From the NCBI GenBank assembly GCA_937974055.1, contig CALJIU010000130.1:1-49512 (forward strand): DNA of 49,512 bases, given 5' to 3'. Source of the stretch: an uncultured Neomegalonema sp. (GTDB lineage Bacteria; Pseudomonadota; Alphaproteobacteria; Rhodobacterales; Rhodobacteraceae). The position numbers were made by a program, and so were the translations under genes. This document shows, piece by piece, positions 17,879 to 27,729 of the stretch (position 1 is its first letter; each line of letters opens with the position of its first letter). The notes under the pieces were generated by a model that saw only the letters and a program-made list of their open reading frames with translations, had not been told where the DNA came from and did no database searches.

Positions 17879-18334
17879 ATGACCGAGACCCCAGGAACCG
17901 CCGATCTCGCGAAGATCATGCGCATGATCCCCCACCGCGCGCCCTTCCTGTTCATCGACCGCGTGCGCGATATCGTGAATGGTGAAAGCGCGGTCGGGAT
18001 CAAGAACGTTACCGCCAACGAACCGCATTTCGCGGGTCACTTCCCCGGCCAGCCGATCATGCCCGGCGTCCTGATCGTCGAGGCCATGGCCCAGAGCGCC
18101 GCTGTGATGGTCGTCGAAACGCTCGGCATGATCGACAAAGGCATGTTGGTTTACTTCATGACCGTCGACAAGACCCGCTTTCGTTCGCCGGTCACCCCCG
18201 GCGACGTTCTCGAACTGCACGTCACGGTGCTGCGCCATAAGGGCAATGTCTGGCGGTTTACTGGACGCGGCATGGTGGGCGACCGCCTTTGCGCCGAGGC
18301 CGAGTTCAGCGCGATGATCGTCGACCCTGATTGA
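17879..18334 (+). CDS. fabZ: 3-hydroxyacyl-[acyl-carrier-protein] dehydratase FabZ
   Basis: The protein has 151 residues from ATG 17879, with GGAGG five bases upstream; the longer track frame lacks a comparable site. It is a hotdog-fold dehydratase of fatty-acid elongation. The active-site helix region is intact ([23 protein letters not shown], with catalytic His and Glu), as is the N-terminal [17 protein letters not shown]. It lies next to lpxA because FabZ and LpxA compete for 3-hydroxyacyl-ACP. Confidence 0.96.
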   Translation: MTETPGTADLAKIMRMIPHRAPFLFIDRVRDIVNGESAVGIKNVTANEPHFAGHFPGQPIMPGVLIVEAMAQSAAVMVVETLGMIDKGMLVYFMTVDKTRFRSPVTPGDVLELHVTVLRHKGNVWRFTGRGMVGDRLCAEAEFSAMIVDPD

Positions 18335-18395
18335 TTTTTGCCGATCAACCTAAGTTTTGTTGATCGCGACGGCTCTCGATACGAACGGAAATCGA

Positions 18396-19202
18396 ATGAC
18401 CATATCCGAAACCGCGCAGATACACCCTACCGCTGTGATCGAGGCGGGGGCCGCTATCGGCGACAAGGTTCAAATCGGCGCATTCTCGGTCATCGGGCCG
18501 GAGGTTACGCTCGATAATGGCGTGAAAATCGGTGCCCATGTCGTCATTGCGGGCGAGACCCATATCGGCGCTGAAACGGAAGTCTATCCTTTCGCCTCCC
18601 TTGGCAGCGCGCCGCAGGATCTCAAGTTCAAGGGCGAGAAGACGCGGCTAGAAATCGGCAAGAAAGTCCAGATCCGCGAACATGCGACGATGAATCCCGG
18701 CACGGAGGGGGGCGGTGGCCTGACCCGCGTGGGCGATAATTGCCTGTTCATGGTCGGTACGCATGTGGCGCATGATTGCATGGTCGGCTCCAACGTGATC
18801 GCCGCGAACAATGCGACCCTTGCGGGTCATGTCGAGGTCGGTGACTTCACGGTGTTGGGCGGCATGTGCGGCGTTCACCAATTCGTACGGATCGGTGCCC
18901 ATGCGATGGTCGGCGGCATGACCGGCGTGGCCCATGATGTGATCCCCTACGGCTCGGTGATGGGCAACCGCGCGCATCTTGCCGGATTGAACATGGTCGG
19001 CATGAAGCGGCGGGGCTTTGATCGCCCGCAGATCCACGCGCTGCGCGCCGCCTACCGTGCTGTCTTCGACGACACCGAAGGTTCATTGCACGAGCGCGCG
19101 AGTGTCGTCGCTGCGACGTTGGAGGAGGGCGGTGCAGCACGCGAGATGATCGATTTCATCCTCGCGGGCGGTAGCCGTCGGTTCTGTGTCCCCGAACAAT
19201 AG
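18396..19202 (+). CDS. lpxA: Acyl-ACP--UDP-N-acetylglucosamine O-acyltransferase
   Basis: The protein has 268 residues from ATG 18396; a TTG at 18357 in the same frame is less likely. It performs the first step of lipid A synthesis. A left-handed beta-helix of hexapeptide repeats fills the N-terminal two thirds (IHPTAVIEAGAAIGDKVQIG onward). The catalytic His is in GTHVAHDCMVG. GGMCGVHQFVRIGAHAMVGG is also characteristic. The C-terminal helices follow. It is probably co-transcribed with fabZ, lpxI and lpxB. Confidence 0.96.
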   Translation: MTISETAQIHPTAVIEAGAAIGDKVQIGAFSVIGPEVTLDNGVKIGAHVVIAGETHIGAETEVYPFASLGSAPQDLKFKGEKTRLEIGKKVQIREHATMNPGTEGGGGLTRVGDNCLFMVGTHVAHDCMVGSNVIAANNATLAGHVEVGDFTVLGGMCGVHQFVRIGAHAMVGGMTGVAHDVIPYGSVMGNRAHLAGLNMVGMKRRGFDRPQIHALRAAYRAVFDDTEGSLHERASVVAATLEEGGAAREMIDFILAGGSRRFCVPEQ

Positions 19203-19206
19203 GGCT

Positions 19207-20013
19207 GTGCGCCACCTCTGCATTCTAGCCGGGTCGGGCGCGTTACCGCGCGAGGTGGCGGAGGCGCGCCGGGCGGCGGCACAGCCGGTCTTCGTCATCG
19301 ACCTCGAAGGCGCGGCAGGGGATTGGATCGCTGATTTCCCCCATGAACGCTTGTCGTTCGGGCAGGTCGGACGGCTATTCTCTCTGCTCGAAACTCATGG
19401 GTGCGATACGGTCACCATGGCGGGCAGCTTGGTGCGCCCGTCCCTTGCGCGCATCCGTTTCGACCGCACGGGGTTGGCCCTGCTGCCCCGCGTAGCGCGG
19501 CTGTTCCGAAGCGGAGATGACGGGTTGTTGGCCGGTCTGGCGACGTTGTTCGAGGAACATGGCTTCCGCATCGTCGGGCCGGAAACCTTCCTTCCCGAAG
19601 CCTTTGGCCGTGTGGGCGCGATGGTCGGAGAAACGCCCGATCCGGCGGAAATCGCTTTGGGCCGCGCCATCCTAGATGCGCTTTCACCTTTCGATATCGG
19701 GCAAGCGATTGTTGTCGAGCAGGGCCATTGCCTCGCCATCGAAGCGGCGGAAGGGACGGCGGCAATGCTCGATCGGGTCGCGATGCTTCGACAGGGGCGG
19801 ACAAAGGGCGGCGTCCTCGTCAAGATGCCGAAGCGCGGTCAGGATGAACGCATTGACCGCCCGGCCATCGGTCCCGACACCATGCGCGCGGTCGCGAAGG
19901 CGGGGCTTTCGGGGGTTGCGGTGCAGGCGGGCGGCGTCCTCATACTCGACGCCACCGAAACCGAGCGTCGCGCGCGCGAGGCCGGGTTGTTTCTATACGG
20001 CTTCGAGGAATGA
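19207..20013 (+). CDS. lpxI: UDP-2,3-diacylglucosamine diphosphatase LpxI
   Basis: The protein has 268 residues when started at the GTG at 19207, where the LpxI N-terminus LCILAGSGALP begins. A GTG at 19186, inside lpxA, would add seven residues. It hydrolyses UDP-2,3-diacylglucosamine to lipid X, replacing LpxH in alphaproteobacteria. Family segments include VTMAGSLVRPSL, IVVEQGHCLAIEAAEGTAAM and VLVKMPKRGQDERIDRPAIG. The stop overlaps the lpxB start by four bases (ATGA). Confidence 0.94.
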   Translation: MRHLCILAGSGALPREVAEARRAAAQPVFVIDLEGAAGDWIADFPHERLSFGQVGRLFSLLETHGCDTVTMAGSLVRPSLARIRFDRTGLALLPRVARLFRSGDDGLLAGLATLFEEHGFRIVGPETFLPEAFGRVGAMVGETPDPAEIALGRAILDALSPFDIGQAIVVEQGHCLAIEAAEGTAAMLDRVAMLRQGRTKGGVLVKMPKRGQDERIDRPAIGPDTMRAVAKAGLSGVAVQAGGVLILDATETERRAREAGLFLYGFEE

Positions 20014-21212
20014 CCGCTCCCCGCCATATCATGGTCGTTGCCGGAGAAAGCTCAGGTGACCGCCTTGGCGCTGCGATGATCCGGGCGCTGCGACAAGAAG
20101 TGGGGGACGATATCCGCTTTTCTGGCGTTGGCGGGCCGATGATGCGGGCCGAGGGGCTGGAGACGATCTTCCCCACCGATGATATAGCGGTCATGGGTTT
20201 CACGGAGATCGTGCCGCATATCCCGCGTATCCTCAATCGTCTGAAACAGGCGGTTCGAGCGGTCGTCGCGGCGCGACCCGATGCCCTCGTGACCATTGAT
20301 GCACAGGTGTTTTCAGCCATGCTCGCCAAGCGCGTCCGCCGCCGCGCTCCCGACACCACCATCGTTCAATATGTGGCCCCGACCGTCTGGGCGTGGAAGC
20401 CGTGGCGCGCTGGTCAGGCGTCCAAGATCTACGACCGGATGCTCACACTCCTGCCTTTCGAGCCGCCCTATTTCGAGCGCGAGGGGTTGGAAGCCGACTA
20501 CGTGGGCCACCCGGTCGCGGAGCGTGTCGCGCAACTTACGCCCGATGCTCCCGCAGCGTTGCGCCGTGAGCTTGATATCGCCCCGGAAGCGCCGGTTCTG
20601 CTCGTCGCCCCCGGAAGTCGCGGGCGCGAAGTTACCAGCCTCATCACTCATTTCGGCGAGGCGGCGACGCTGCTAGCGCAGAAGGTGCAGGGATTGCAGG
20701 TCGTGGTCCCTGTGGCCGACAGTGTTGCCACGGCGGTGGAGCAGGCGGTCGCCGATTGGCCGATGCCCGTGCATCTGCTGCGATCCGAGGGGCGCACGAC
20801 CGACGACAGCGAAGACCGCAAGTTTGCTGCGTTCGGTTGCGCGGATGTTGCGTTGGTTGCCTCCGGCACTGTTGCGTTGGAGGTCGCCGCCATGCGCACG
20901 CCGATGGTGGTTGGCTATCGGGTGCCGAAGACGACCGAATTCATCATTCGCCGTCTGGTGAAGGTCAAAAGTTTTACGCTCATCAATCTGATCGTGGGGC
21001 GTAAGGCGGTGCCTGAATTGCTCCAGGAACGATGCACCGGTCCCCGCCTCGCTGACGCGCTGGAGGCGGTCATGGCAGATGGGAGTGCACAGCGTGCCGC
21101 TTTCGAGGAAGCGTTTGCAAGCTTCGGAGAAAACAGCGCGCCGCCCTCGGTCAGAGCGGCGCGGGGTGTGCTGACCGCCATCGCCCGAAAGCGACGGCGG
21201 CGCACGCTATAG
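20010..21212 (+). CDS. lpxB: Lipid-A-disaccharide synthase
   Basis: The protein has 400 residues. It is a GT-B glycosyltransferase that joins lipid X to UDP-diacylglucosamine to form the lipid A disaccharide at the inner membrane face. Motifs are VVAGESSGDRLGA at the N-terminus, YVAPTVWAWKPWRA, LPFEPPYFE, YVGHPVAE and VASGTVALEVAAMRTPMVVGYR. It is translationally coupled to lpxI. Its stop codon directly abuts the stop codon of the convergent gltA gene. Confidence 0.96.
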   Translation: MTAPRHIMVVAGESSGDRLGAAMIRALRQEVGDDIRFSGVGGPMMRAEGLETIFPTDDIAVMGFTEIVPHIPRILNRLKQAVRAVVAARPDALVTIDAQVFSAMLAKRVRRRAPDTTIVQYVAPTVWAWKPWRAGQASKIYDRMLTLLPFEPPYFEREGLEADYVGHPVAERVAQLTPDAPAALRRELDIAPEAPVLLVAPGSRGREVTSLITHFGEAATLLAQKVQGLQVVVPVADSVATAVEQAVADWPMPVHLLRSEGRTTDDSEDRKFAAFGCADVALVASGTVALEVAAMRTPMVVGYRVPKTTEFIIRRLVKVKSFTLINLIVGRKAVPELLQERCTGPRLADALEAVMADGSAQRAAFEEAFASFGENSAPPSVRAARGVLTAIARKRRRRTL

Positions 21213-22511
21213 TCAGCGGCTCGCGACGTCGACGTAGTCCCGCTCGGTTGCGCCGGTATAGAGCTGACGTGGACGGCCAATGCGCTGGTTCGGGTCGGAA
21301 ATCATCTCTTTCCACTGCCCGATCCAGCCCACGGTGCGTGACATCGCGAAGATCGCCGTGAACATCGAGGTGGGGAAGCCCATCGCGTTCAGAACGATTC
21401 CTGAGTAGAAATCGACGTTTGGATAAAGGCTACGCTTGACGAAATACTCGTCTTCCAGCGCAATCTTCTCCAGTTCCTGCGCGACCTGAAGGATCGGCGA
21501 ATTTTCCACGCCAACCAATTCGAGCACTTCCTTCGCCGTTTCCTGCATCACTTTCGCGCGCGGATCGTAGTTCTTATAGACCCGGTGACCGAAGCCCATC
21601 AGGCGGAACGGATCGTCCTTGTCCTTTGCGCGGGCGATGTATTCGGGGATGCGGTCGACCGTGCCAATCTCGCGCAGCATGTTGAGGCACGCCTCGTTCG
21701 CCCCGCCATGTGCTGGACCCCAAAGGCAAGCGACACCGGCGGCGATACAGGCAAACGGGTTCGCATCCGACGACCCCGCAAGGCGCACCGTCGAGGTCGA
21801 GGCGTTCTGCTCGTGATCGGCGTGCAGCGTCATGATCCGATCCATCGCGCGGGCCATGATCGGGTCTACCTTGTATTCCTCGCAAGGTACCGAGAAGCAC
21901 ATGTGCAGGAAGTTCGCGGCGTAATCGAGGTCGTTACGCGGGTAAACGAACGGCTGGCCGACCGAATACTTGTAGGCCCATGCGGCAATCGTCGGCATCT
22001 TCGCGACCATGCGGATCGAGGCGATTTCGCGCTGCATATCGTCGGTGATGTCGGTCGAATCGTGGTAGAAGGCGGACAATGCGCCGACGACGCCAACCAT
22101 GATCGCCATCGGGTGCGCGTCCCGCCGGAAGCCACGATAGAAATTGGTCATCTGTTCGTGCAGCATCGTGTGATTGGTCACGCGGCCCTCGAAATCGGCC
22201 ATCTGCGTTGCATTGGGCAACTCACCGTAGAGCAGCAGATAGCAAACTTCGAGGAAGTGGCTCTTTTCAGCGAGTTGGTCGATGGAATAGCCACGGTATA
22301 GCAACTGACCTTCGTCACCATCGATATAAGTGATGTCGGATTCACAAGCGGCGGTTGAGGTAAACCCCGGATCAAAGGTGAAATGCCCTGTCTGTGCATA
22401 CAGTTTGCGCACGTCGATGACCGATGGGCCGACGGCTCCGGCCAAGATCGGCAGTTCGATGGTTTTTCCGTCAACGGTCAGGGTTGCCGTGCCTTGCTTT
22501 GTTTCCGTCAT
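21213..22511 (-). CDS. gltA: Citrate synthase
   Basis: The protein has 432 residues and is of the hexameric Gram-negative type. It makes citrate from acetyl-CoA and oxaloacetate. Active-site regions are present: [25 protein letters not shown] (catalytic His) and [20 protein letters not shown] (catalytic Asp nearby in NVDFYSG). The N-terminal beta domain ([15 protein letters not shown]) is typical. It lies 99 bases downstream of gltX on the same strand. The shared end with lpxB leaves no room for a terminator between them. Confidence 0.97.
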   Translation of the reverse strand: MTETKQGTATLTVDGKTIELPILAGAVGPSVIDVRKLYAQTGHFTFDPGFTSTAACESDITYIDGDEGQLLYRGYSIDQLAEKSHFLEVCYLLLYGELPNATQMADFEGRVTNHTMLHEQMTNFYRGFRRDAHPMAIMVGVVGALSAFYHDSTDITDDMQREIASIRMVAKMPTIAAWAYKYSVGQPFVYPRNDLDYAANFLHMCFSVPCEEYKVDPIMARAMDRIMTLHADHEQNASTSTVRLAGSSDANPFACIAAGVACLWGPAHGGANEACLNMLREIGTVDRIPEYIARAKDKDDPFRLMGFGHRVYKNYDPRAKVMQETAKEVLELVGVENSPILQVAQELEKIALEDEYFVKRSLYPNVDFYSGIVLNAMGFPTSMFTAIFAMSRTVGWIGQWKEMISDPNQRIGRPRQLYTGATERDYVDVASR

Positions 22512-22610
22512 GTATCGCCCTCTTCACAAGTTGCGCTCCGCTCTCGGCTCCCTCGAAGGGGCAACCGGGTGCAGCGCGAATATCTGTTGTCACGGGGTGT
22601 GGCTGAACGC

Positions 22611-24020
22611 TCAGTCCCGGCTCTGATCTTCAAGGCGGGCAAGCGTTTCTTCCCGGCCTAGTGTCACCATTACATCGTAAATTCCGGGCGAGGAGGTCTT
22701 GCCCGTCAGTGCAGCGCGCATCGGCTGGGCAATCTTGCCGAGCTTCTGGCCCTTTGTTTCCGCGAAGGTCTTCACGGTTTCTTCCAGTTTTTCCGCCAGC
22801 CAGTCGTTACCATCTCGCAACTGCGAAGTCAATTCGGCGAGGGTTTCGCGCGCCTCATCGGTCAGCAGTTTTTCGGCTTTCGGCTCCAGCATCAGGGGGC
22901 GCGTCGCGTAGATGTAATAGGCTGAGGCCGCAAGTTCGTTCACCGTTTTCGCCCGCTCTTTCAGGCCCGGCATGGCAAGGCGCAGGGCGTCGTGCTGCTC
23001 GGCTGTCAAGACGATCCCATCATTCGATTTCAGCAGGTCCGCTGCCGTGTCGGCCAGATAGGCATCATCTGCGGCCCGCATATGCTGGCCGTTCAGGTTC
23101 TCCAGCTTTGCAAAATCGAACCGTGCGGCGGATTTTCCGATTCCCTCAAGGCCGAACCATTCGGTCGCTTGCTCGGTCGTGAAGAACTCGTCATCGCCAT
23201 GCGCCCATCCCAGCCGTGCGAGGTAGTTGCGCATGGCTTCGGGCAGGTAGCCCATGTCGCGGTATTCCCCTACGCCGAGCGCGCCATGTCGTTTCGATAG
23301 CTTCGCGCCGTCCGGGCCGTGGATCAGCGGGATATGCGAGAAGATCGGCGGCGTCAGGCCAAGCGCCTGATAGATCAGCGTTTGGCGCGCGGCATTGGTC
23401 AGGTGATCATCGCCCCGGATCACATGGGTGACACCCATATCATGGTCGTCTACCACCACCGCCAGCATGTAGGTCGGCGTGCCATCGGACCGTAGCAGGA
23501 TGAGGTCGTCGAGTTGGTGATTGCCGAATGCAACCCGCCCCTGCACGGCATCCTCAATCACCGTCTCCCCCTCGCGCGGTGCTTTCAGGCGCACGGTGAA
23601 GGGCATGTCCGAGGTTAGGTCGGGGGCTTTGTCGCGCCACGGGCTATCGTAACCGAGCGGTTTCTTTTCGGCGCGAGCTTTCTCGCGCGCGGCGTCGATT
23701 TCCTCTTTGGTGGCATAGCAGCGATAGGCGGTGCCACGCTCTAGCATCGTCTCGACGGCCTTTGCGTGGATGTCGATGCGCCCGATCTGGCTGATCGCTT
23801 CGCCATCATAGTCCAGCCCCAGCCATGCCATTCCGTCCAAGATAGCGGCGGTTGCCTCCGGGGTGGAGCGGGCGATGTCGGTGTCTTCGATCCGTAGCAG
23901 AAATTTGCCGCCATGGTGGCGGGCGAACAACCAGTTGAATAGCGCCGTGCGCGCGCCGCCGATATGCAGGAAGCCTGTCGGGGATGGCGCGAAACGGGTG
24001 ACGACGGGGGTGGCGCTCAT
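22611..24020 (-). CDS. gltX: Glutamyl-tRNA synthetase
   Basis: The protein has 469 residues. It is a class I aminoacyl-tRNA synthetase with the HIGH motif as [19 protein letters not shown] and the KMSKS motif as KLSKRHGA. Rhodobacterales often have two gltX genes, so a second copy elsewhere, or a non-discriminating role with GatCAB, cannot be excluded from the window. It is divergent from comEC with 43 bases between start codons. Confidence 0.95.
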   Translation of the reverse strand: MSATPVVTRFAPSPTGFLHIGGARTALFNWLFARHHGGKFLLRIEDTDIARSTPEATAAILDGMAWLGLDYDGEAISQIGRIDIHAKAVETMLERGTAYRCYATKEEIDAAREKARAEKKPLGYDSPWRDKAPDLTSDMPFTVRLKAPREGETVIEDAVQGRVAFGNHQLDDLILLRSDGTPTYMLAVVVDDHDMGVTHVIRGDDHLTNAARQTLIYQALGLTPPIFSHIPLIHGPDGAKLSKRHGALGVGEYRDMGYLPEAMRNYLARLGWAHGDDEFFTTEQATEWFGLEGIGKSAARFDFAKLENLNGQHMRAADDAYLADTAADLLKSNDGIVLTAEQHDALRLAMPGLKERAKTVNELAASAYYIYATRPLMLEPKAEKLLTDEARETLAELTSQLRDGNDWLAEKLEETVKTFAETKGQKLGKIAQPMRAALTGKTSSPGIYDVMVTLGREETLARLEDQSRD

Positions 24021-24063
24021 GGGTTGCTCCTGCTTTGTTCAACCTGTGGGTTGGAGGGGGTTT

Positions 24064-26076
24064 ATGGCCGAGACAGGCGATTCCGTAAAGCGGTTATGGT
24101 ACGGGCAGGCCCGGCGGCTCGCGTTGTGGCTGCCTGCGCTTATGGCAACTGGGATCGCGTTGCGCTTTGGCGGGCATGTCGCGCCGATGATTGCGGTCAT
24201 GGTCGGCGCTATCCTCGTCTGTATCATCCCAATCCTGAGGCCCTATGCCATCGCCAGCCTGCTGGTGTTCGTCTGTGGGGTCATCGCGGCAGATGTGCGG
24301 TTGAAGATGGTCGATGCGCCGGTGCTGGCAGAAGCATGGCGTGGGGATTTATCGGGCAGGGCGGTTGCGGTTGATCGGTCTTCTTCGGGCGCGCCGCGTG
24401 TTACGGTCGACGAGGTCGCGATGGCCGGGGTGCAACTGCTGCCACAACGGGTGCGCGTCACGCTGCGGCGGGGGGCGGATGTGCCGGAGGTTGGCGACAG
24501 GCTCATGGTCCCGGCGGTCCTTGCCGCCCCGCGTGGGCCACCGGCGCCGGGCGCGTTCGATTTCTCTCGGCAGGCGTATTTCGATCGGCTGGGTGCGGTG
24601 GGGTACGCGGTCGGCGAGGGGCGTGTCGATAGCGTCTCCGATGATGTTTTATCATTGCAATTGCGTGTTGATCGGGCGCGGGGAAGGATTGCCCGATGGC
24701 TGCGCGATAGGATCGGCGGGGCAGAGGGTGCGGTGGCCGCCGCGCTGATCGTTGGGGATCGTAGTGGTATTCCAGCCGAGGCCCGCGATGCGCTGCGCGA
24801 TTCGGGTTTGGCGCACCTGCTGGCGATTTCTGGGCTGCATATGGGGCTGCTCGCCGCCCTTGTCTATTGGGTCGTTCGTCTTGCGTTGGCTTTGCCGCCG
24901 CAGGTGTCTGAGCGGATTGCGATTCGGAAGGTCGCGGCGATCTGCGCTTTGGTGGCGGCGGTGGTTTATCTCGTCATGTCGGGTGCGAGCGTTGCCACCC
25001 AGCGGGCCTTCGTCATGGCAGGCGTGGCTTTTCTTGCTATCACGCTCGACCGGACTGCGGTGACGATGCGGGGTTTGGCGGTTGCGGCGCTCATCATCTT
25101 GTTGCTGCGTCCTGAAAGCCTGTTCGAAGCGGGGTTTCAGATGTCCTTCGCCGCCGCCGCCGCGCTCGTTGCCGGCTATGATGCGACGCGCGGTTTTTGG
25201 CGCAAGCGGGCGGAAAAGCGGGATTGGAAAGCGCGGTTCGTCACGGGCGTGATGGCCACCGTGATGACGAGTACGTTGGCCGGGTTCGCGACGGCACCCT
25301 TTGCCGCCTACCATTTCAATCGCCTGGTCATCTGGGGGCTACCGGCCAATTTGCTCGCGACACCATTGATGGGGCTATGGATCATGCCTTGCATCGTCCT
25401 TGTCGCCATTCTTGCGCCCTTTGGCTTGGCGGGTGGTGTCTTGGCCGCTTTGGGCTTCGGTATCGGCATAATCCTCAATGTGGCCGCTTATTTCGGTTCT
25501 GGAGACAGCGCCTTGAAGGGTGTGGCCGCCGGGTCGCCCATGGTCCTCTTGTTGATCGTTATCGGTGGGTTGTGGCTGATAATCTGGCGCGGTTGGCTTC
25601 GGGTGGCGGGAATCATGCCTCTGATGACCGGATTATTCCTATGGGCCTTCGTTGCGCGGTCCGATCTATTTATCGCGACCGATGCGGCGTTGATCGCAGG
25701 GCGGGGTGAAGATGGGCGGCTGTGGGTCAGTCGTAGCCGTGCGGAGACGTATAGCGCCGAACTCTGGCTTCGACGGGATGGCGAGGCCCGCCCGGACCGA
25801 TCCGCTGCGTATGGCCGACGCGAATGGTCATGCACGAAACGCCGGTGCCGAGGGTGGACCGGCAATGACTGGCGCGTCGTCTATCTTCGCAATGGTGAGG
25901 CGAGATCGACAGACTGCACGGATCGAATGATCCTCATCGCCCCGCACTTGTCTCTCGCGAGTGCCGAACCATGCTTTGGCATCGGAAAAGAAGCGTTCGA
26001 TGGAGCGAGCGCGCTTGCAATCCGCTTTCCGAAAGATGGCCACCCGGTCATTGAAACCGCGCGGCCATGGCGGTGA
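24064..26076 (+). CDS. comEC: ComEC/Rec2-type DNA uptake channel protein
   Basis: The protein has 670 residues from ATG 24064, preceded by GGAGGGGG; the track start at 23863 lies inside gltX and is rejected. It would be the inner-membrane pore for single-stranded DNA in natural transformation. An N-terminal DUF4131-type region with helices is followed by the competence core (ALIVGDRSGIPAEARDALRD, SGLAHLLAISGLHMGLLAAL) and many membrane helices. The C-terminus lacks the metallo-beta-lactamase HxHxDH motif of the Bacillus protein, as I believe is usual for alphaproteobacterial members. It converges on lexA. Confidence 0.9.
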   Translation: MAETGDSVKRLWYGQARRLALWLPALMATGIALRFGGHVAPMIAVMVGAILVCIIPILRPYAIASLLVFVCGVIAADVRLKMVDAPVLAEAWRGDLSGRAVAVDRSSSGAPRVTVDEVAMAGVQLLPQRVRVTLRRGADVPEVGDRLMVPAVLAAPRGPPAPGAFDFSRQAYFDRLGAVGYAVGEGRVDSVSDDVLSLQLRVDRARGRIARWLRDRIGGAEGAVAAALIVGDRSGIPAEARDALRDSGLAHLLAISGLHMGLLAALVYWVVRLALALPPQVSERIAIRKVAAICALVAAVVYLVMSGASVATQRAFVMAGVAFLAITLDRTAVTMRGLAVAALIILLLRPESLFEAGFQMSFAAAAALVAGYDATRGFWRKRAEKRDWKARFVTGVMATVMTSTLAGFATAPFAAYHFNRLVIWGLPANLLATPLMGLWIMPCIVLVAILAPFGLAGGVLAALGFGIGIILNVAAYFGSGDSALKGVAAGSPMVLLLIVIGGLWLIIWRGWLRVAGIMPLMTGLFLWAFVARSDLFIATDAALIAGRGEDGRLWVSRSRAETYSAELWLRRDGEARPDRSAAYGRREWSCTKRRCRGWTGNDWRVVYLRNGEARSTDCTDRMILIAPHLSLASAEPCFGIGKEAFDGASALAIRFPKDGHPVIETARPWR

Positions 26077-26095
26077 CTTTAGCGATAACCCTGAG

Positions 26096-26129
26096 CCATG
26101 TTTCGCGCCAAGAGTTGCGCGAAACATGG
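26096..26129. terminator. Bidirectional hairpin between comEC and lexA
   Basis: A 13-base-pair perfect stem (CCATGTTTCGCGC and complement) with an 8-base loop lies in the 85-base gap between the convergent stop codons. It can act on both strands, although neither side has a strong T run. Confidence 0.65.
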
Positions 26130-26161
26130 CACTTGATGGATCAGGATAATCGCAATTCGCT

Positions 26162-26860
26162 CTAATAGTTGCGCATCAAAGCCGTAAGGCGACCCTGAAT
26201 CGTTACCTCGTTCGGACGATACCGCTGCTTCTCGTAGATCGGGTTTTCTGGTTGGAGAACAATGGTATCGCCTTCCATCCGTAGTGTCTTGAGCGTTGCT
26301 TTGTTCTCGTCATGGATCAACGCGACGACGATTTCGCCTGCACGGGCGGTTTCGCTGCGCTCTACGATGACCGTGTCACCGTCATTGATGCCAACACCAA
26401 CCATCGAGTCCCCATCGACTGTCAGGGCATAGAATTCGCCTGAAGTCGGGACCATCATATCCGGGATCATGATCATGTCATCGGGCTGACCCAATGCCAC
26501 GTCGATAGGCTGACCGGCGGCAATTTTGCTGAGTTTCGGAATTTCCCGAATACCAACAGGAATGGGCGTTGATTTCGGATCGTCTTGACGCCGCCCACCT
26601 TCGATAACGCGGGGGCGGAACGGCATGGCATTCGCCTTCGACATCTCTTCGGGCCGTTTCAACACTTCCAACGCACGTGCGCGGTGGCGCAGGCGGCGTA
26701 GAAAGCCGCGTTCTTCGAGAGCGCTGATGAGGCGGTGAATGCCGGATTTCGATTTCAGATCCAGCGCTTCTTTCATCTCGTCAAAAGACGGTGAAATCCC
26801 TTTTTCACTGATGTGTTCATCGATGAAAGTCAGAAGTTGGTGCTGTTTCTTGGTCAGCAT
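26162..26860 (-). CDS. lexA: SOS repressor LexA
   Basis: The protein has 232 residues. An N-terminal winged helix-turn-helix (MLTKKQHQLLTFIDEHISEK, then PSFDEMKEALDLKSKSGIHR) precedes a central linker. The self-cleavage Ala-Gly bond is in SKIAAGQPIDV. The S24 peptidase Ser is in VDGDSMVGVGINDGD and the catalytic Lys in ENKATLKTLRMEG. When RecA filaments form, LexA cuts itself and frees SOS genes. The longer linker (KANAMPFRPRVIEGG) is common in alphaproteobacteria. Its promoter carries an SOS box, so it represses itself. Confidence 0.97.
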   Translation of the reverse strand: MLTKKQHQLLTFIDEHISEKGISPSFDEMKEALDLKSKSGIHRLISALEERGFLRRLRHRARALEVLKRPEEMSKANAMPFRPRVIEGGRRQDDPKSTPIPVGIREIPKLSKIAAGQPIDVALGQPDDMIMIPDMMVPTSGEFYALTVDGDSMVGVGINDGDTVIVERSETARAGEIVVALIHDENKATLKTLRMEGDTIVLQPENPIYEKQRYRPNEVTIQGRLTALMRNY

Positions 26861-26981
26861 GATGGTTCCCTTCCGGGTTTGAGCCGGTTGCCCCGGTGTC
26901 TGTCATGGAGACTCCGGCTATCGTCCGAAATCCCTTTAAAGATACGTCTTGTTCTTAAGCGTCATTAACTTATCGCCTTTC

Positions 26982-26996
26982 GTTCTATTTTGGTTC
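26982..26996. promoter_or_regulatory. LexA (SOS) box of lexA
   Basis: GTTC-TATTTTG-GTTC is a perfect match to the alphaproteobacterial LexA operator GTTC-N7-GTTC. It overlaps the -10 element of the lexA promoter, 122 bases upstream of the lexA start codon. Confidence 0.88.
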
Positions 26997-27010
26997 GTGG
27001 GTTGTGTCAA
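26982..27010 (-). promoter_or_regulatory. lexA promoter (-35/-10)
   Basis: Read on the minus strand, TTGACA (27005-27010) and TAGAAC (26982-26987) are separated by exactly 17 bases, which fits sigma-70. Transcription would begin near 26975, giving a leader of roughly 115 bases. The LexA box covers the -10 element, so bound LexA would block RNA polymerase. Confidence 0.7.
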
Positions 27011-27126
27011 CACCGGAATAAAAGGAGATTCAATTTTTTCAACAACCGGCTAACCGTTCAAGGATCGCTATGCGTAAGGTGTTGTATTTTAATAATTTTA
27101 ATCTAAAAGGGGCGTTTTGCTAGGTG

Positions 27127-27729
27127 TTAATCGTTGTCGCTCAGGGCGGTTCCTGCGCCCGCACGGGACAGATCGCTGGCAGGAACGAGAATTCGCTCGG
27201 CTAACATGCACAGGGTTTCCCATGAACAAGCGTCTACCGCGCAAGCCGCCGGTGAGGCGGGGGATCCCGGTATGGGTATAGCCGGGCGGCATATCAGGTG
27301 ACTTGTCGGTGCCAGCAAATCGCCCTGTCCGGTAATCGTGAGGGAATTGCGCGCGATGTTTGCCTGAAAAGCTTCGCACTTCAAGGCAAAGGCTCGATCG
27401 AGAGCATCCGCCGCACGGCCCATCTGCGCGAGGATCAGGAGTGGCTGTTCCGCAGTCATCGTTATTGGTTCTGCCAATGCAAGCGCGCGGTCTGCAAGGG
27501 CCGTTGCCTGCGTCAATGGGCAGGTGCGAGTCTGTGGTTCACTGCCAAAACCGTCGTTTGAACTGGCCAATTCGGCCATGACCTGCCCAGCCGGCAGGCC
27601 GTATGACGCAAGCCACCGTGCCGCTTTTCCCGCCTCCTCGGCCAAGCCCCACGCATATCCGTGTCCGCGCATCGCCTTTCGCACGGTCGCGTCGATCTCG
27701 GCGAGGGTGCGGATTATGGGTACGCCCAT
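27127..27729 (-). CDS. DUF3726 family protein
   Basis: The protein has 200 residues. The N-terminus (EIDATVRKAMRGHGYAWGLAEEAGKAARWLASYGLPAG) has the arrangement I associate with DUF3726, a family restricted to alphaproteobacteria and without known function. No signal peptide or catalytic signature is seen. Cys residues cluster towards the C-terminus (ICRPA, AACAVDACSWETLCML). The start overlaps the end of the upstream 560-residue gene by 16 bases, so the two are probably translated together. The region downstream (26861-27126) is A+T-rich and carries the lexA promoter. Confidence 0.7.
   Translation of the reverse strand: MGVPIIRTLAEIDATVRKAMRGHGYAWGLAEEAGKAARWLASYGLPAGQVMAELASSNDGFGSEPQTRTCPLTQATALADRALALAEPITMTAEQPLLILAQMGRAADALDRAFALKCEAFQANIARNSLTITGQGDLLAPTSHLICRPAIPIPGSPASPAACAVDACSWETLCMLAERILVPASDLSRAGAGTALSDND

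Noticed and set aside
26955-26969. TTAA-N6-TTAAC in the lexA leader as a CtrA site
   Set aside because: The spacer is one base short of the usual seven and the DNA is A+T-rich; chance is likely.
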